The position numbers and the translations under genes are program-made. Positions 34,145 to 41,883 of a DNA stretch of 64,000 bases are shown piece by piece. This DNA is from Mucilaginibacter frigoritolerans (lineage in GTDB: Bacteria > Bacteroidota > Bacteroidia > Sphingobacteriales > Sphingobacteriaceae). Location of the stretch: contig NZ_VLLI01000002.1 of NCBI RefSeq assembly GCF_007830615.1, positions 62,001 to 126,000 on the forward strand. Direction: 5' to 3'. Positions within the stretch are counted from its first letter, which is position 1. The number at the start of each line of letters is the position of its first letter. The notes under the pieces are model-generated. The model saw only the letters and a program-made list of their open reading frames with translations, did not search any database and was not told where the DNA came from.

Positions 34145-34480
34145 ATGGAAAACCAAACTCCTCCACCTATTATTGATCAGCTGAAGGACTATGCTGAAAC
34201 GCGTATTAAGCTGGCAAAATACCAGGCCATTGAAGGCGGTACGTCCATCGCAGCCGGTTTAATAGCTGATGTTGTTGTGTTTTTGTTCAGCTTGCTGGCA
34301 TTTATATTTGCAAGTTTTACAGTAGCCTATTTATTAGGCAGCTTGTTAGGGGCAACATGGATTGGCTTTGGCTGTGTTTCTTTTATTTATTTACTAATTG
34401 CACTTATTGTAAAGGCTAAAAAACAAAGTCTGGAATTGCCAATTGTTAATGCCATTATCCGAAAGATCTTTAAAAACTAA
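34145..34480 (+). CDS. Phage-holin-like (Holin-X / DUF1469-type) membrane protein
   Basis: 111 aa. An amphipathic start (QLKDYAETRIKLAKYQAIE) is followed by two strong membrane helices (about 37-60 and 68-90) and a basic tail. This is the putative actinobacterial holin-X/YqjE-like family, which in non-phage context is associated with YtxH-type envelope stress operons rather than lysis. No phage genes are near. It starts 79 bases after the YtxH stop and six bases before the 143-aa gene. Confidence 0.8.
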   Translation: MENQTPPPIIDQLKDYAETRIKLAKYQAIEGGTSIAAGLIADVVVFLFSLLAFIFASFTVAYLLGSLLGATWIGFGCVSFIYLLIALIVKAKKQSLELPIVNAIIRKIFKN

Positions 34481-34485
34481 CAACA

Positions 34486-34917
34486 ATGGATTTACCTATC
34501 AAAAACATCGAAGATCTTAGGCAAGAAATATATCGCTTAAAAGGCCTTGAAGAACAAAAAAGCGTTGCATTGGCACAGCGTTTCAGAAGCCCATCTGCCT
34601 TGTTTTCAACTTTAATGACTTTGTTTCCTAAATCACCTAATGCCGATGGAACTAAAAACGCAGGTTTTTTTGAGCAGGATATAGTAGGTATCATATCTCG
34701 TTTTATTTTACCTTTTACACTTAACCGCACCTTATTCAGAAACTCAAACATTATTATTAAAACACTGGTAGGCCTGGTTTCTCAAAAAGCATCACATTTT
34801 ATTAGTGAAGAATCATTAGTTGGCCTCTGGGATAAGGTAAAAACGCTTTTCAAAAGTAAGCCAAAGGCCGAAGATGCGCTGCATAAAGGTGTACCCCCAT
34901 TAAGTGAAACATATTAA
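34486..34917 (+). CDS. Hypothetical protein of the YtxH operon
   Basis: 143 aa, starting five bases after the holin-like stop. The N-terminal ~35 residues are helical (IEDLRQEIYRLKGLEEQKS), and a mildly hydrophobic centre follows (RFILPFTLNRTLF, IIIKTLVGLVSQ). The C-terminus is charged. There is no recognised domain. Its fixed position after YtxH and holin-like genes suggests a shared stress or envelope function. The gene is real by codon pattern and spacing. Confidence 0.7.
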   Translation: MDLPIKNIEDLRQEIYRLKGLEEQKSVALAQRFRSPSALFSTLMTLFPKSPNADGTKNAGFFEQDIVGIISRFILPFTLNRTLFRNSNIIIKTLVGLVSQKASHFISEESLVGLWDKVKTLFKSKPKAEDALHKGVPPLSETY

Positions 34918-35032
34918 TACTTGCCTCTGATTCTGTCAGCACAAATCAACTTATAAGTCATTTTTCATGACTTAATGCTCCGTGTTATTTACTTCGGGCT
35001 TAGAATTGTATATTCGGGAAATCTTTTGAGCA

Positions 35033-35476
35033 ATGAACGCATACGAATTTTTTAAAGACCTGCACTCAGGTTTCAGGTACGTGGTATTTATAATGGTATT
35101 ATTGGCCATCATTCAGTCTTTATTCGGCTGGCTGGGTAAAAAACCATATACCGAAGTTAACCGCCGTGTTAATTTATTTGCGCTGATATCAGCCCATACC
35201 CAATTACTTATTGGCATTGTACTGTACATTTTGAGCCCTAATGTTCAATTTAACAGCAGTACCATGAAAACAGAAACTACCCGTTACTTTACTGTTGAGC
35301 ATTGGTTGATGATGGTTATTGCTATTGTTTTAATCACCATTGGACATAGCAAATCAAAAAAAATCATTCTTCCGGAAGGCAAACACAAAACCATTGCAAT
35401 TTTCTATATCATAGCCTTTTTAATAATTATTGGGGCAATTGTAGCCGGACATTTACCGGTAATTGGATCCAATTAA
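35033..35476 (+). CDS. Four-helix membrane protein with conserved histidines (cytochrome b-like)
   Basis: 147 aa. Four membrane helices are clear, near residues 14-33, 47-70, 85-105 and 120-142. Histidines sit at or near helix ends: LHSGFRY, AHTQLLIG, VEHWLMM, IGHSKSK and GHLPVIG. This layout resembles small membrane cytochrome b or haem-carrying proteins and is often annotated only as a membrane protein. Haem binding is an inference from the histidine pattern. It is upstream of, but not overlapping, the trp leader transcript. Confidence 0.7.
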   Translation: MNAYEFFKDLHSGFRYVVFIMVLLAIIQSLFGWLGKKPYTEVNRRVNLFALISAHTQLLIGIVLYILSPNVQFNSSTMKTETTRYFTVEHWLMMVIAIVLITIGHSKSKKIILPEGKHKTIAIFYIIAFLIIIGAIVAGHLPVIGSN

Positions 35477-35495
35477 TAAAAAAATGAAGAAAAAA

Positions 35496-35525
35496 TTTGC
35501 TAATTCAATTTTCTTTATAAATTTG
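35496..35525 (+). promoter_or_regulatory. trp operon promoter
   Basis: TTTG (35496-35499), 18-base spacer, TAAATTTG (35518-35525). The leader peptide ATG follows at 35534, so the leader transcript begins very close to it. Confidence 0.7.
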
Positions 35526-35533
35526 TGACCACA

Positions 35534-35614
35534 ATGATCAAAATCAATCATAATAACAGCTGGTGGCACCAATTAAATTTGGCAGCCGGAGATATATTTG
35601 ATCTGAAAGACTAA
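35534..35614 (+). CDS. trpL: trp leader peptide with tandem Trp codons
   Basis: A 26-codon frame, ATG at 35534, TAA at 35612-35614, lying between the promoter and trpE. Codons 10 and 11 are both TGG (35561-35566), a tandem Trp pair that random sequence of this length would rarely show. It sits just upstream of a strong terminator, which is the classic arrangement of translation-dependent attenuation: when charged tRNA-Trp is scarce, ribosomes stall at the pair and the downstream stem is prevented. Too short for routine gene calling. Confidence 0.85.
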   Translation: MIKINHNNSWWHQLNLAAGDIFDLKD

Positions 35615-35638
35615 TCAATTGTAAACCTAGATAGGAAA

Positions 35639-35668
35639 CCCGGCGAACCTCATTCGTCGGGTTTTTTT
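35639..35668 (+). terminator. trp attenuator terminator
   Basis: CCCGGCGAA (35639-35647) pairs with TTCGTCGGG (35653-35661), nine base pairs with one G-T, loop CCTCA, followed by seven T (35662-35668), all upstream of trpE. A competing antiterminator is possible between GCCGG (35585-35589) and CCGGC (35640-35644). Confidence 0.85.
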
Positions 35669-35692
35669 GTTTTAAAGATGTTTTTAAAGGAT

Positions 35693-37102
35693 ATGAAAAA
35701 ATATAAAATTGTAACCACCCATAAAAAGCTGCTGGCTGACACCACCACACCGGTTAGCATTTATCTTAGGCTAAGGGATGTATTCCCAAATTCGCTGTTG
35801 CTGGAGAGCTCAGACTACCATAGCCGCGAAAACAGCATGAGCTATGTTTGCTGTGAGCCAATAGCCGGTTTACTGCTTAATGATGGCATTTTTAAATTAA
35901 GCTACCCGGATGGGGCCGAAGAAAGCTATGCAGCCGGGGAGTTTGATCTCATTACCCAGATCAATAACTTTATTGGCAGCTTTGATACAACCGCCAATCC
36001 TTCAAAAATAATATCGAACGGATTATTTGGTTATTTTACACATGAAGCAGTTGAACATTTCGAAACCATCCGCCTTAAAAAAAGTGATGACCAGAGCCGC
36101 AAGATCCCGGTAATGCAGTATAATATTTACCGCTACATTATTGCGATAGATCACTTTAAAAATGAGCTTTATATTTTCCATAACCAGCCCGAAGGCGAAA
36201 CGGAGAAACACGGCTTAGACAGACTGGCCGACCTGATTAAGAATAAAAACTTCCCCGAATATAGTTTTGAGAGCCAGGGCGAAGAACAATCCAACCTAAC
36301 CAATGAAGAATTTATTGCTGTAGTTGAAAAAATGAAGCAGCATATTTACAGGGGTGATGTATTTCAGATTGTTCCTTCAAGGGGCTTTTCGCGCAAGTTT
36401 TTGGGCGATGAGTTTAATGTTTACCGGGCGTTGCGTTCTATCAACCCATCCCCTTATCTGTTTTATTTTGACTATGGCGATTTCAGAATTTTCGGTTCAT
36501 CGCCAGAGGCGCAGATCACCGTTAAAAATGAAGTTGCCAATATTTTCCCGATAGCGGGTACCTTTAAACGCAGCGGCGACGATGTAAAAGACGCAGAAAT
36601 AGCCCGCGAGCTGGAAAATGATCCCAAAGAATCAGCAGAGCATGTAATGCTGGTTGATTTGGCCCGTAATGACTTGAGCAGGCACTGTGGCCAGGTACAG
36701 GTAAAAGCATTTAAAGAAGTGCAGTATTACTCTCACCTTATCCATCTGGTATCGCACGTAAGCGGCAAATTACTTCCGGGAGTTTCATCCTTTAAGGTTG
36801 TAGCGGATACTTATCCGGCAGGCACATTGAGTGGTGCTCCCAAATACCGCGCTATGGAAATCATCGACCAAAATGAAAAAACAAAACGCAGCTTTTACAG
36901 CGGAGCTATCGGCTTTTTAGGTTTCAATGGCGATTTTAACCATGCCATAATGATCCGCTCATTTTTAAGTAAAAACAATACGCTGCATTACCAGGCCGGG
37001 GCCGGAATTGTAGCCGGATCGGTACCTGAAAGCGAATTAAAAGAAGTTGACAATAAAATAGCGGCACTAAGAAAAGCAATTGAACTGGCAGAGGAACTGT
37101 AA
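35693..37102 (+). CDS. trpE: Anthranilate synthase component I
   Basis: 469 aa from MKKYKIVT, chosen because AAAGGA precedes it at proper spacing; an ATG five codons upstream (35678) is also possible. It makes anthranilate from chorismate with the TrpG amidotransferase. Visible signatures: LLESSDYHSRENSMSY near the N-terminus (Trp feedback-site region), IYRGDVFQIVPSR, YLFYFDYGDFRIFGSSPE, PIAGTFKRSG, DLARNDLSRH, and YPAGTLSGAPKYRAME with GAIGFLGFNG. All are typical of TrpE rather than PabB, and the downstream trpC supports this. Expression is set by the leader/attenuator just upstream. Confidence 0.95.
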   Translation: MKKYKIVTTHKKLLADTTTPVSIYLRLRDVFPNSLLLESSDYHSRENSMSYVCCEPIAGLLLNDGIFKLSYPDGAEESYAAGEFDLITQINNFIGSFDTTANPSKIISNGLFGYFTHEAVEHFETIRLKKSDDQSRKIPVMQYNIYRYIIAIDHFKNELYIFHNQPEGETEKHGLDRLADLIKNKNFPEYSFESQGEEQSNLTNEEFIAVVEKMKQHIYRGDVFQIVPSRGFSRKFLGDEFNVYRALRSINPSPYLFYFDYGDFRIFGSSPEAQITVKNEVANIFPIAGTFKRSGDDVKDAEIARELENDPKESAEHVMLVDLARNDLSRHCGQVQVKAFKEVQYYSHLIHLVSHVSGKLLPGVSSFKVVADTYPAGTLSGAPKYRAMEIIDQNEKTKRSFYSGAIGFLGFNGDFNHAIMIRSFLSKNNTLHYQAGAGIVAGSVPESELKEVDNKIAALRKAIELAEEL

Positions 37103-37173
37103 TTCAGTTGGCTGTTTTTAGTGGGCAGTTGGCAGCGGACATATCCGTTTGATAAACTATTAATTTTGACACA

Positions 37174-37755
37174 ATGAGCAAGAACGATAAAATATTAATT
37201 ATAGACAATTACGATTCCTTTACTTATAACCTGGTGCACCTGGTTAACGAAATAGGGATGCAATGCGAGGTATGGCGCAATGATAAGTTTTCAATAGGCG
37301 ATATTGACGCTTTTGACCGCATTATTCTTTCACCAGGACCAGGGATACCTTCAGAGGCCGGCTTATTGCTGGAGGTAATTGAAAAATATTCGCCAACAAA
37401 AAGTATTTTTGGTGTTTGTTTGGGCCAACAGGCTATTGCCGAGGTTTTTGGTGGCAAACTATATAATTTAAATCAGCCTATGCATGGCATAGCTACGCCG
37501 ATAAAGGTTACCGACAAAAGCGAAAGACTTTTTGCAGGTTTACCTGAAAGCTTTAAGGTTGGGCGCTATCACTCATGGGTAGTTGATGAAAAAGCAATAC
37601 CCAATGTACTGGAAGTTACGGCTATTGACGAAGCAGATAACTCTGCCATGGCATTAAAACATAAACAGTTTGATGTAAGAGGGGTGCAGTTTCACCCTGA
37701 GTCGGTATTGACCGAGTTTGGAAAAGAAATGATGCAGAACTGGTTAAACAGTTAA
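37174..37755 (+). CDS. trpG: Anthranilate synthase component II (glutamine amidotransferase)
   Basis: 193 aa, standard length. Class I glutamine amidotransferase: IIDNYDSFTYNLVHL at the start, ILSPGPGIP, and the nucleophile Cys82 in GVCLGQQAIAE. The catalytic His/Glu pair is in VQFHPESVLT. It supplies ammonia to TrpE. It follows trpE after 71 bases containing GTTGGC-type repeats. It could in principle also serve PabB. Confidence 0.95.
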   Translation: MSKNDKILIIDNYDSFTYNLVHLVNEIGMQCEVWRNDKFSIGDIDAFDRIILSPGPGIPSEAGLLLEVIEKYSPTKSIFGVCLGQQAIAEVFGGKLYNLNQPMHGIATPIKVTDKSERLFAGLPESFKVGRYHSWVVDEKAIPNVLEVTAIDEADNSAMALKHKQFDVRGVQFHPESVLTEFGKEMMQNWLNS

Positions 37756-37846
37756 ATACTGCTCATTTATAAATAATGTATTTAATTTAGATTTATGGTA
37801 AAAGTCCGGCTATGGACTATTGACCATGGACCATGGACTTAAAAAA

Positions 37847-38632
37847 ATGAACATACTTGATAAAATAGTTATCAATAAAAAAAAGGAAGTACATAGCGCC
37901 AAAAGCCGTACCTCATATACCAAGCTGGAAGAATCTGATTTTTTCAACAGGGAATGCTATTCATTTAAAGATTTTTTGCTTGATCCGGCCAGAACAGGCA
38001 TCATTGCAGAATTTAAGCGTAAATCGCCGTCAAAGGGTATCATTAATGATAAGGTAAGCGTTAAAACCGTAACCAATGCCTATGCTGATGCCGGGGCTTC
38101 GGCACTATCTGTACTAACGGATAAAGACTTTTTTATGGGTAAAAAAGCCGACCTCATAGCTGCACGCCTGGCCAATACTATCCCGGTTTTGCGCAAAGAT
38201 TTTATGATTGATGAATACCAGATTATTGAGGCAAAATCATTAGGTGCTGATATTATTTTATTGATTGCGGCTATCCTTACTCCTGCTGAAATACAAACAC
38301 TGGCTTCACTTGCAAAAAGTTTGGGCCTCAATGTATTGCTGGAAGTGCACAATCTGGAAGAACTGCAAAGAAGTATTAATCCCAATCTTGATGCAATAGG
38401 CGTAAACAACCGCAACCTGGCCGATTTTACGGTCTCAGTGGAGACATCATACCAGTTGGCGCCACATATCCCCACAGAATTTTTAAAGATCTCAGAGAGC
38501 GCCATCAGCCATCCTGAAACCATTAAACAATTAAAAACAGCTGGTTTCCAAGGATTTTTAATTGGTGAAAACTTTATGAAACAGGAAGATCCCGGCAAAG
38601 CAATAAGGGATTTTGTTAATGAGCTAAAATAA
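37847..38632 (+). CDS. trpC: Indole-3-glycerol-phosphate synthase
   Basis: 261 aa from MNILDKIV. TIM barrel: IAEFKRKSPSKG (phosphate-binding, catalytic Lys), ADAGASALSVLTD, PVLRKDFMIDEYQI, LLEVHNLEELQR, IGVNNRNLADF and SESAISHP, matching the whole family. It cyclises carboxyphenylamino-deoxyribulose phosphate. The upstream in-frame ATG at 37820 lies in a spacer of repeated GGACTATTGACCATGGACC-like words and was rejected. trpD, which is usual between trpG and trpC, is missing; trpF, trpB and trpA are also not here. Confidence 0.95.
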   Translation: MNILDKIVINKKKEVHSAKSRTSYTKLEESDFFNRECYSFKDFLLDPARTGIIAEFKRKSPSKGIINDKVSVKTVTNAYADAGASALSVLTDKDFFMGKKADLIAARLANTIPVLRKDFMIDEYQIIEAKSLGADIILLIAAILTPAEIQTLASLAKSLGLNVLLEVHNLEELQRSINPNLDAIGVNNRNLADFTVSVETSYQLAPHIPTEFLKISESAISHPETIKQLKTAGFQGFLIGENFMKQEDPGKAIRDFVNELK

Positions 38633-38700
38633 TTTTTTTATATTTATAGATGCAGGAATTAACCTGCGTATGTATAAAACAAACTCATAATTATTTATAA

Positions 38701-39219
38701 ATGAAAAAAATCATTTTTATAGCCGCCCTTTTAGTTATTGGTATTGGTGCAAAAGCTCAAAATGCTGTAGCCATTAAGCCTACCGATACGGCTAAATTAT
38801 ATAACCCTGCTGCCGATGCAAAGACTGAAATTGCTGATGCAGTAAAAAAAGCATCTGCCGAACATAAAAACGTATTACTTCAAATTGGAGGTAATTGGTG
38901 CATTTGGTGCATCAGGTTTAATGATTTGGTTACCAAAGATCCTGACTTAAATAAATACCTGCGTGATAATTTTGTAGTGTTACATGTTAACTACAGTAAA
39001 GAAAACACGAACGAAAAATTGCTGGCCGAACTGGGATACCCGCAACGTTTTGGATTCCCGGTATTTATTGTACTTGACGATAAAGGCAATCGTATCCATA
39101 CCCAAAATTCGGGCTATCTGGAAGAAGGCAAAGGGCATAGTAAAGACAAAGTAATGGAGTTTTTTAAAGATTGGTCGCCTGCGGCTATTGATCCAAAATC
39201 GTATCAGGCTTCCAAATAA
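38701..39219 (+). CDS. Periplasmic thioredoxin-fold protein with CIWC active site
   Basis: 172 aa. A signal peptide (IIFIAALLVIGIGAKAQ) is followed by a thioredoxin-like domain (about 45-160). The active site reads NWCIWCIRF, a CxxC with Ile-Trp in place of Gly-Pro, similar to DsbD-gamma or thioredoxin_7-type proteins. GYPQRFGFPVFIVLDDKGN supplies the cis-Pro loop. It is probably a periplasmic disulfide reductase or thiol exchange protein. It follows trpC by 68 bases, including a small GCAGG/CCTGC hairpin, and is probably a separate unit. Confidence 0.88.
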   Translation: MKKIIFIAALLVIGIGAKAQNAVAIKPTDTAKLYNPAADAKTEIADAVKKASAEHKNVLLQIGGNWCIWCIRFNDLVTKDPDLNKYLRDNFVVLHVNYSKENTNEKLLAELGYPQRFGFPVFIVLDDKGNRIHTQNSGYLEEGKGHSKDKVMEFFKDWSPAAIDPKSYQASK

Positions 39220-39552
39220 TCTGGTAAGAATATTCTAAATCCGGAATTATAATATTGCCTTATAGGTAAAAAATAAAATAGCGTGAGGCGCTATCAGCGT
39301 CAAAAAACAATAATTAAACTATTGGGTCGTTTTTATAGTCTTATTAAGAAAGAGATTGACAAAATTTACGGCTATGAGGATTTTAAGAATTTATTGGGAT
39401 TATTATTTTGCCAACCTGGATAAACTATTTATGAAGGTTTGTGTGGCGGGAGTATATTAGGTTTGGTTGATTTAGTTTATTAGGTTGATTAAGTGAGTAG
39501 CTGGAGATTTTAAAACCTAATCAACCACTCTCTTAATCAACCCAACCAACCA
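39220..39552. other. 333-base spacer with terminator-like inverted repeats
   Basis: A short ATAGCG..CGCTAT hairpin lies near 39277. GGTTGATTAAGTGAG (39483-39497) pairs with CTCTCTTAATCAACC (39528-39542) with one mismatch, just after the pyk stop on the minus strand, and probably ends that transcript. The loop contains another CCTAATCAACC copy, so the spacer is built of a repeated GGTTGATTA word. No gene seen. Confidence 0.5.
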
Positions 39553-40989
39553 TTATTCAATAACAGTAACCTTCAACATGTTGGTTTTGCCTTGTTTTGA
39601 AATTGGCACTGAAGCAGTATTGATTACTACATCGCCAGTCTGAATTAAATTTTCAGCTTTTAATATGTTATTTACATCGCTGATGGTTTGATCAGTACTT
39701 TCCAGTTGATCATAATAGAAAGTTTTTACTCCCCAAAGCAGGCTCAATGCATTTAACAAGTGCTTGTTTGATGTAAAGATATAAGTATGTGCCTTTGGCC
39801 TGTAGCTTGATATTTCAAAAGCAGTATAACCGGTTCTGGTCATAGAAACAATACCTGATGCATTGGTGTGTTCAGCCAAATACACTGCTGATCCGCAAAC
39901 CGCATCAATCAAATAATCAGGAGAAGCTGTATCTGTATTGCTTTCTTTATTTGCATTATATGGATAACCTAATTCTTCTACGTTACGAACAATTTTAGCC
40001 ATTGTTTCAATAACAATTACCGGAAACTCACCAACTGAAGTTTCGCCGCTAAGCATTACTGCGTCAGCACCGTCTAATACCGAGTTAGCAACGTCATTTA
40101 CCTCAGCACGGGTTGGGCGCGGGGTAGTGATCATTGATTCCAGCATCTGAGTAGCTACAATTACCGGTTTTGAAGCCTCGCGACATTTGCGGGCAATCAT
40201 TTTTTGTAAAAGAGGAACTTCTTCCAATGGCATTTCAACACCCAGGTCACCACGGGCAACCATTACACCATCAGTAGCAGCAATAATGGCATCAATGTTA
40301 TCAATTGCTTCAGGTTTCTCCACTTTAGCAATTACTTTGGCAGCTTTACCGCTTTCAGCTATAATACGCTTTAAATCTAAAATATCTTCGCCGGTACGTA
40401 CAAATGAAAGACCGATCCAATCTACATCCCACTCCAATGCATATTGCAGGTTCACTAAATCTTCTTCAGTTAAACTAGGGATAGAAACTTTAGTGTTTGG
40501 CAGGTTAACGCCTTTACGTGATGTTAAGATACCACCGTGCATTACTTCACAAACTACAGTATCAACACGGTTTGTTTCAATAACTTTCATTTGAATTTTT
40601 CCATCATCCAGCAAAATAATTTCATTTGGCTGTACATCCTGAGGGAAAGTTTCATAAGTAATGTAAATCTGATTGTCATCACCAATTAACTCATGAGTAG
40701 TTATATTAATGCGGGTTCCGTTAACCAGGTGAATGCCTCCGTCTTTTACCAGGCCGATACGAATTTTAGGGCCCTGTAAGTCGGCAAGTATGCCAACATT
40801 GGTTTTGTACTCTGCATTAATCTCGCGGATGGTGTCAATAACAGCTTTGTGGTCCTGAGCTTTTCCATGCGAAAAATTAAGACGGCAAATGTTAACGCCG
40901 GCTCTGATCATCTCTAATAAAACTTCTTTTTTAGCTGATGCAGGCCCCATTGTGGCAACAATCTTGGTTCGATTATAATATAATTTCAT
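39553..40989 (-). CDS. pyk: Pyruvate kinase
   Basis: 478 aa, standard length. Glycolytic enzyme converting PEP and ADP to pyruvate and ATP. Signatures: TKIVATMGPAS at the N-terminus, LNFSHG, ILADLQGPKIRIG, IAKVEKPEAI (the catalytic Lys), VMVARGDLGVEMP, and ATQMLESMI, with PTRAEVNDVANSVLDGADAVMLSGE. The C-terminal allosteric domain is present. Downstream of the IPExxxVDY gene by 67 bases and probably co-transcribed with it, an association conserved in Bacteroidota. Confidence 0.97.
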   Translation of the reverse strand: MKLYYNRTKIVATMGPASAKKEVLLEMIRAGVNICRLNFSHGKAQDHKAVIDTIREINAEYKTNVGILADLQGPKIRIGLVKDGGIHLVNGTRINITTHELIGDDNQIYITYETFPQDVQPNEIILLDDGKIQMKVIETNRVDTVVCEVMHGGILTSRKGVNLPNTKVSIPSLTEEDLVNLQYALEWDVDWIGLSFVRTGEDILDLKRIIAESGKAAKVIAKVEKPEAIDNIDAIIAATDGVMVARGDLGVEMPLEEVPLLQKMIARKCREASKPVIVATQMLESMITTPRPTRAEVNDVANSVLDGADAVMLSGETSVGEFPVIVIETMAKIVRNVEELGYPYNANKESNTDTASPDYLIDAVCGSAVYLAEHTNASGIVSMTRTGYTAFEISSYRPKAHTYIFTSNKHLLNALSLLWGVKTFYYDQLESTDQTISDVNNILKAENLIQTGDVVINTASVPISKQGKTNMLKVTVIE

Positions 40990-41056
40990 ATTTTTTTTGT
41001 TAAAACAGGCTTATCTGGCTACAATAGTGTAACGATAACACTCAAAAAATTTTGCG

Positions 41057-41482
41057 CTAAAATAATAGATTTTCGCGTGATTTAATTTTTTTTGGATCAA
41101 TCTTTACAGCTGTTACAATTTCAGGTATTTTATTGAGGCTTGTTATCAGATTATCAAGGTCATTTTCGTCTATATAATTTTTTATCATTAAAAAATAATC
41201 AGCTTTTTTCATTTCGGGCACTAAATAGCCCTCAGAGCCTTTATTACTGATAAAATAAAAATCGGTTTCTGTAGTTTCCCAATTATAATGGTATAATGAG
41301 AACAAAACATGATTGCCGCCGGGGTAAATATCAACAGAAAGATCGGAAATTTTAACAAAATTAAAGTTTAAACCTTTGTTAATAAGATAGCAAATGCGGT
41401 AATCTTTTAAAGAAGTTGTCACCGCGATCAAAACAAAATCAAGATCGATCTCAAACTTTAAGAATTTCCTGTTCAAAATCAT
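41057..41482 (-). CDS. IPExxxVDY family protein
   Basis: 141 aa from MILNRKFL, chosen over an extension to 41548 that would run into the acpP promoter region. The family-defining motif appears here as IPEIVTAVKIDPKKIKSREN. The protein is small, soluble and alpha/beta, with unknown function. In Bacteroidota this gene lies between acpP-fabF-rnc and pyk, exactly as here, and is divergent from acpP. The conserved position hints at a regulatory or chaperone role in lipid or central metabolism, without proof. Confidence 0.85.
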   Translation of the reverse strand: MILNRKFLKFEIDLDFVLIAVTTSLKDYRICYLINKGLNFNFVKISDLSVDIYPGGNHVLFSLYHYNWETTETDFYFISNKGSEGYLVPEMKKADYFLMIKNYIDENDLDNLITSLNKIPEIVTAVKIDPKKIKSRENLLF

Positions 41483-41559
41483 TACTTTTGCGGCGGTAAA
41501 AATACAAATCGAAACTCTTGCAATAAAATATTGTTGCACATTATACAAAAGTTTTTAGA

Positions 41560-41590
41560 TTTGATATTTAACAGAATTTATTTTTCTTTG
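41560..41590 (+). promoter_or_regulatory. Promoter of acpP-fabF-rnc
   Basis: TTTG (41560-41563), 19-base spacer, TTTCTTTG (41583-41590), one mismatch to TAnnTTTG. The ATG lies 36 bases further on. Confidence 0.55.
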
Positions 41591-41626
41591 CACAGAATTT
41601 TTATTAATCATTAAAACTATACAGTT

Positions 41627-41863
41627 ATGTCTGATATCGCTTCAAGAGTAAAAGCTATTATCGTAGAAAAATTAGGTGTTGACGAAAGTGAAGTTACACC
41701 CGAAGCTAGCTTCACCAACGATCTTGGTGCTGACTCGTTAGACACCGTGGAATTAATCATGGAGTTTGAAAAAGAATTTAACGTAGCTATTCCTGATGAC
41801 CAGGCCGAAACTATTGGCACTGTAGGTCAAGCAGTTGCTTACCTTGAAAAAAACGTTAAATAA
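41627..41863 (+). CDS. acpP: Acyl carrier protein
   Basis: 78 aa, acidic, four-helix carrier. The phosphopantetheine attachment motif [12 protein letters not shown] contains Ser37. It carries growing acyl chains in fatty-acid synthesis. It is followed by fabF after 20 bases and rnc after a further eight; this three-gene cluster is conserved across Bacteroidota. Confidence 0.97.
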   Translation: MSDIASRVKAIIVEKLGVDESEVTPEASFTNDLGADSLDTVELIMEFEKEFNVAIPDDQAETIGTVGQAVAYLEKNVK

Positions 41864-41883
41864 GAACTCCCCAACGCTATTAA

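Noticed and set aside
34145..34480. Holin-like gene as evidence of a prophage
   Set aside because: No endolysin, portal, terminase, capsid or integrase genes nearby; the YtxH context is a chromosomal envelope operon.
39364..39464. 28-codon frame in the spacer before pyk
   Set aside because: Short, without conserved features, and no consensus promoter or coupling to another gene.
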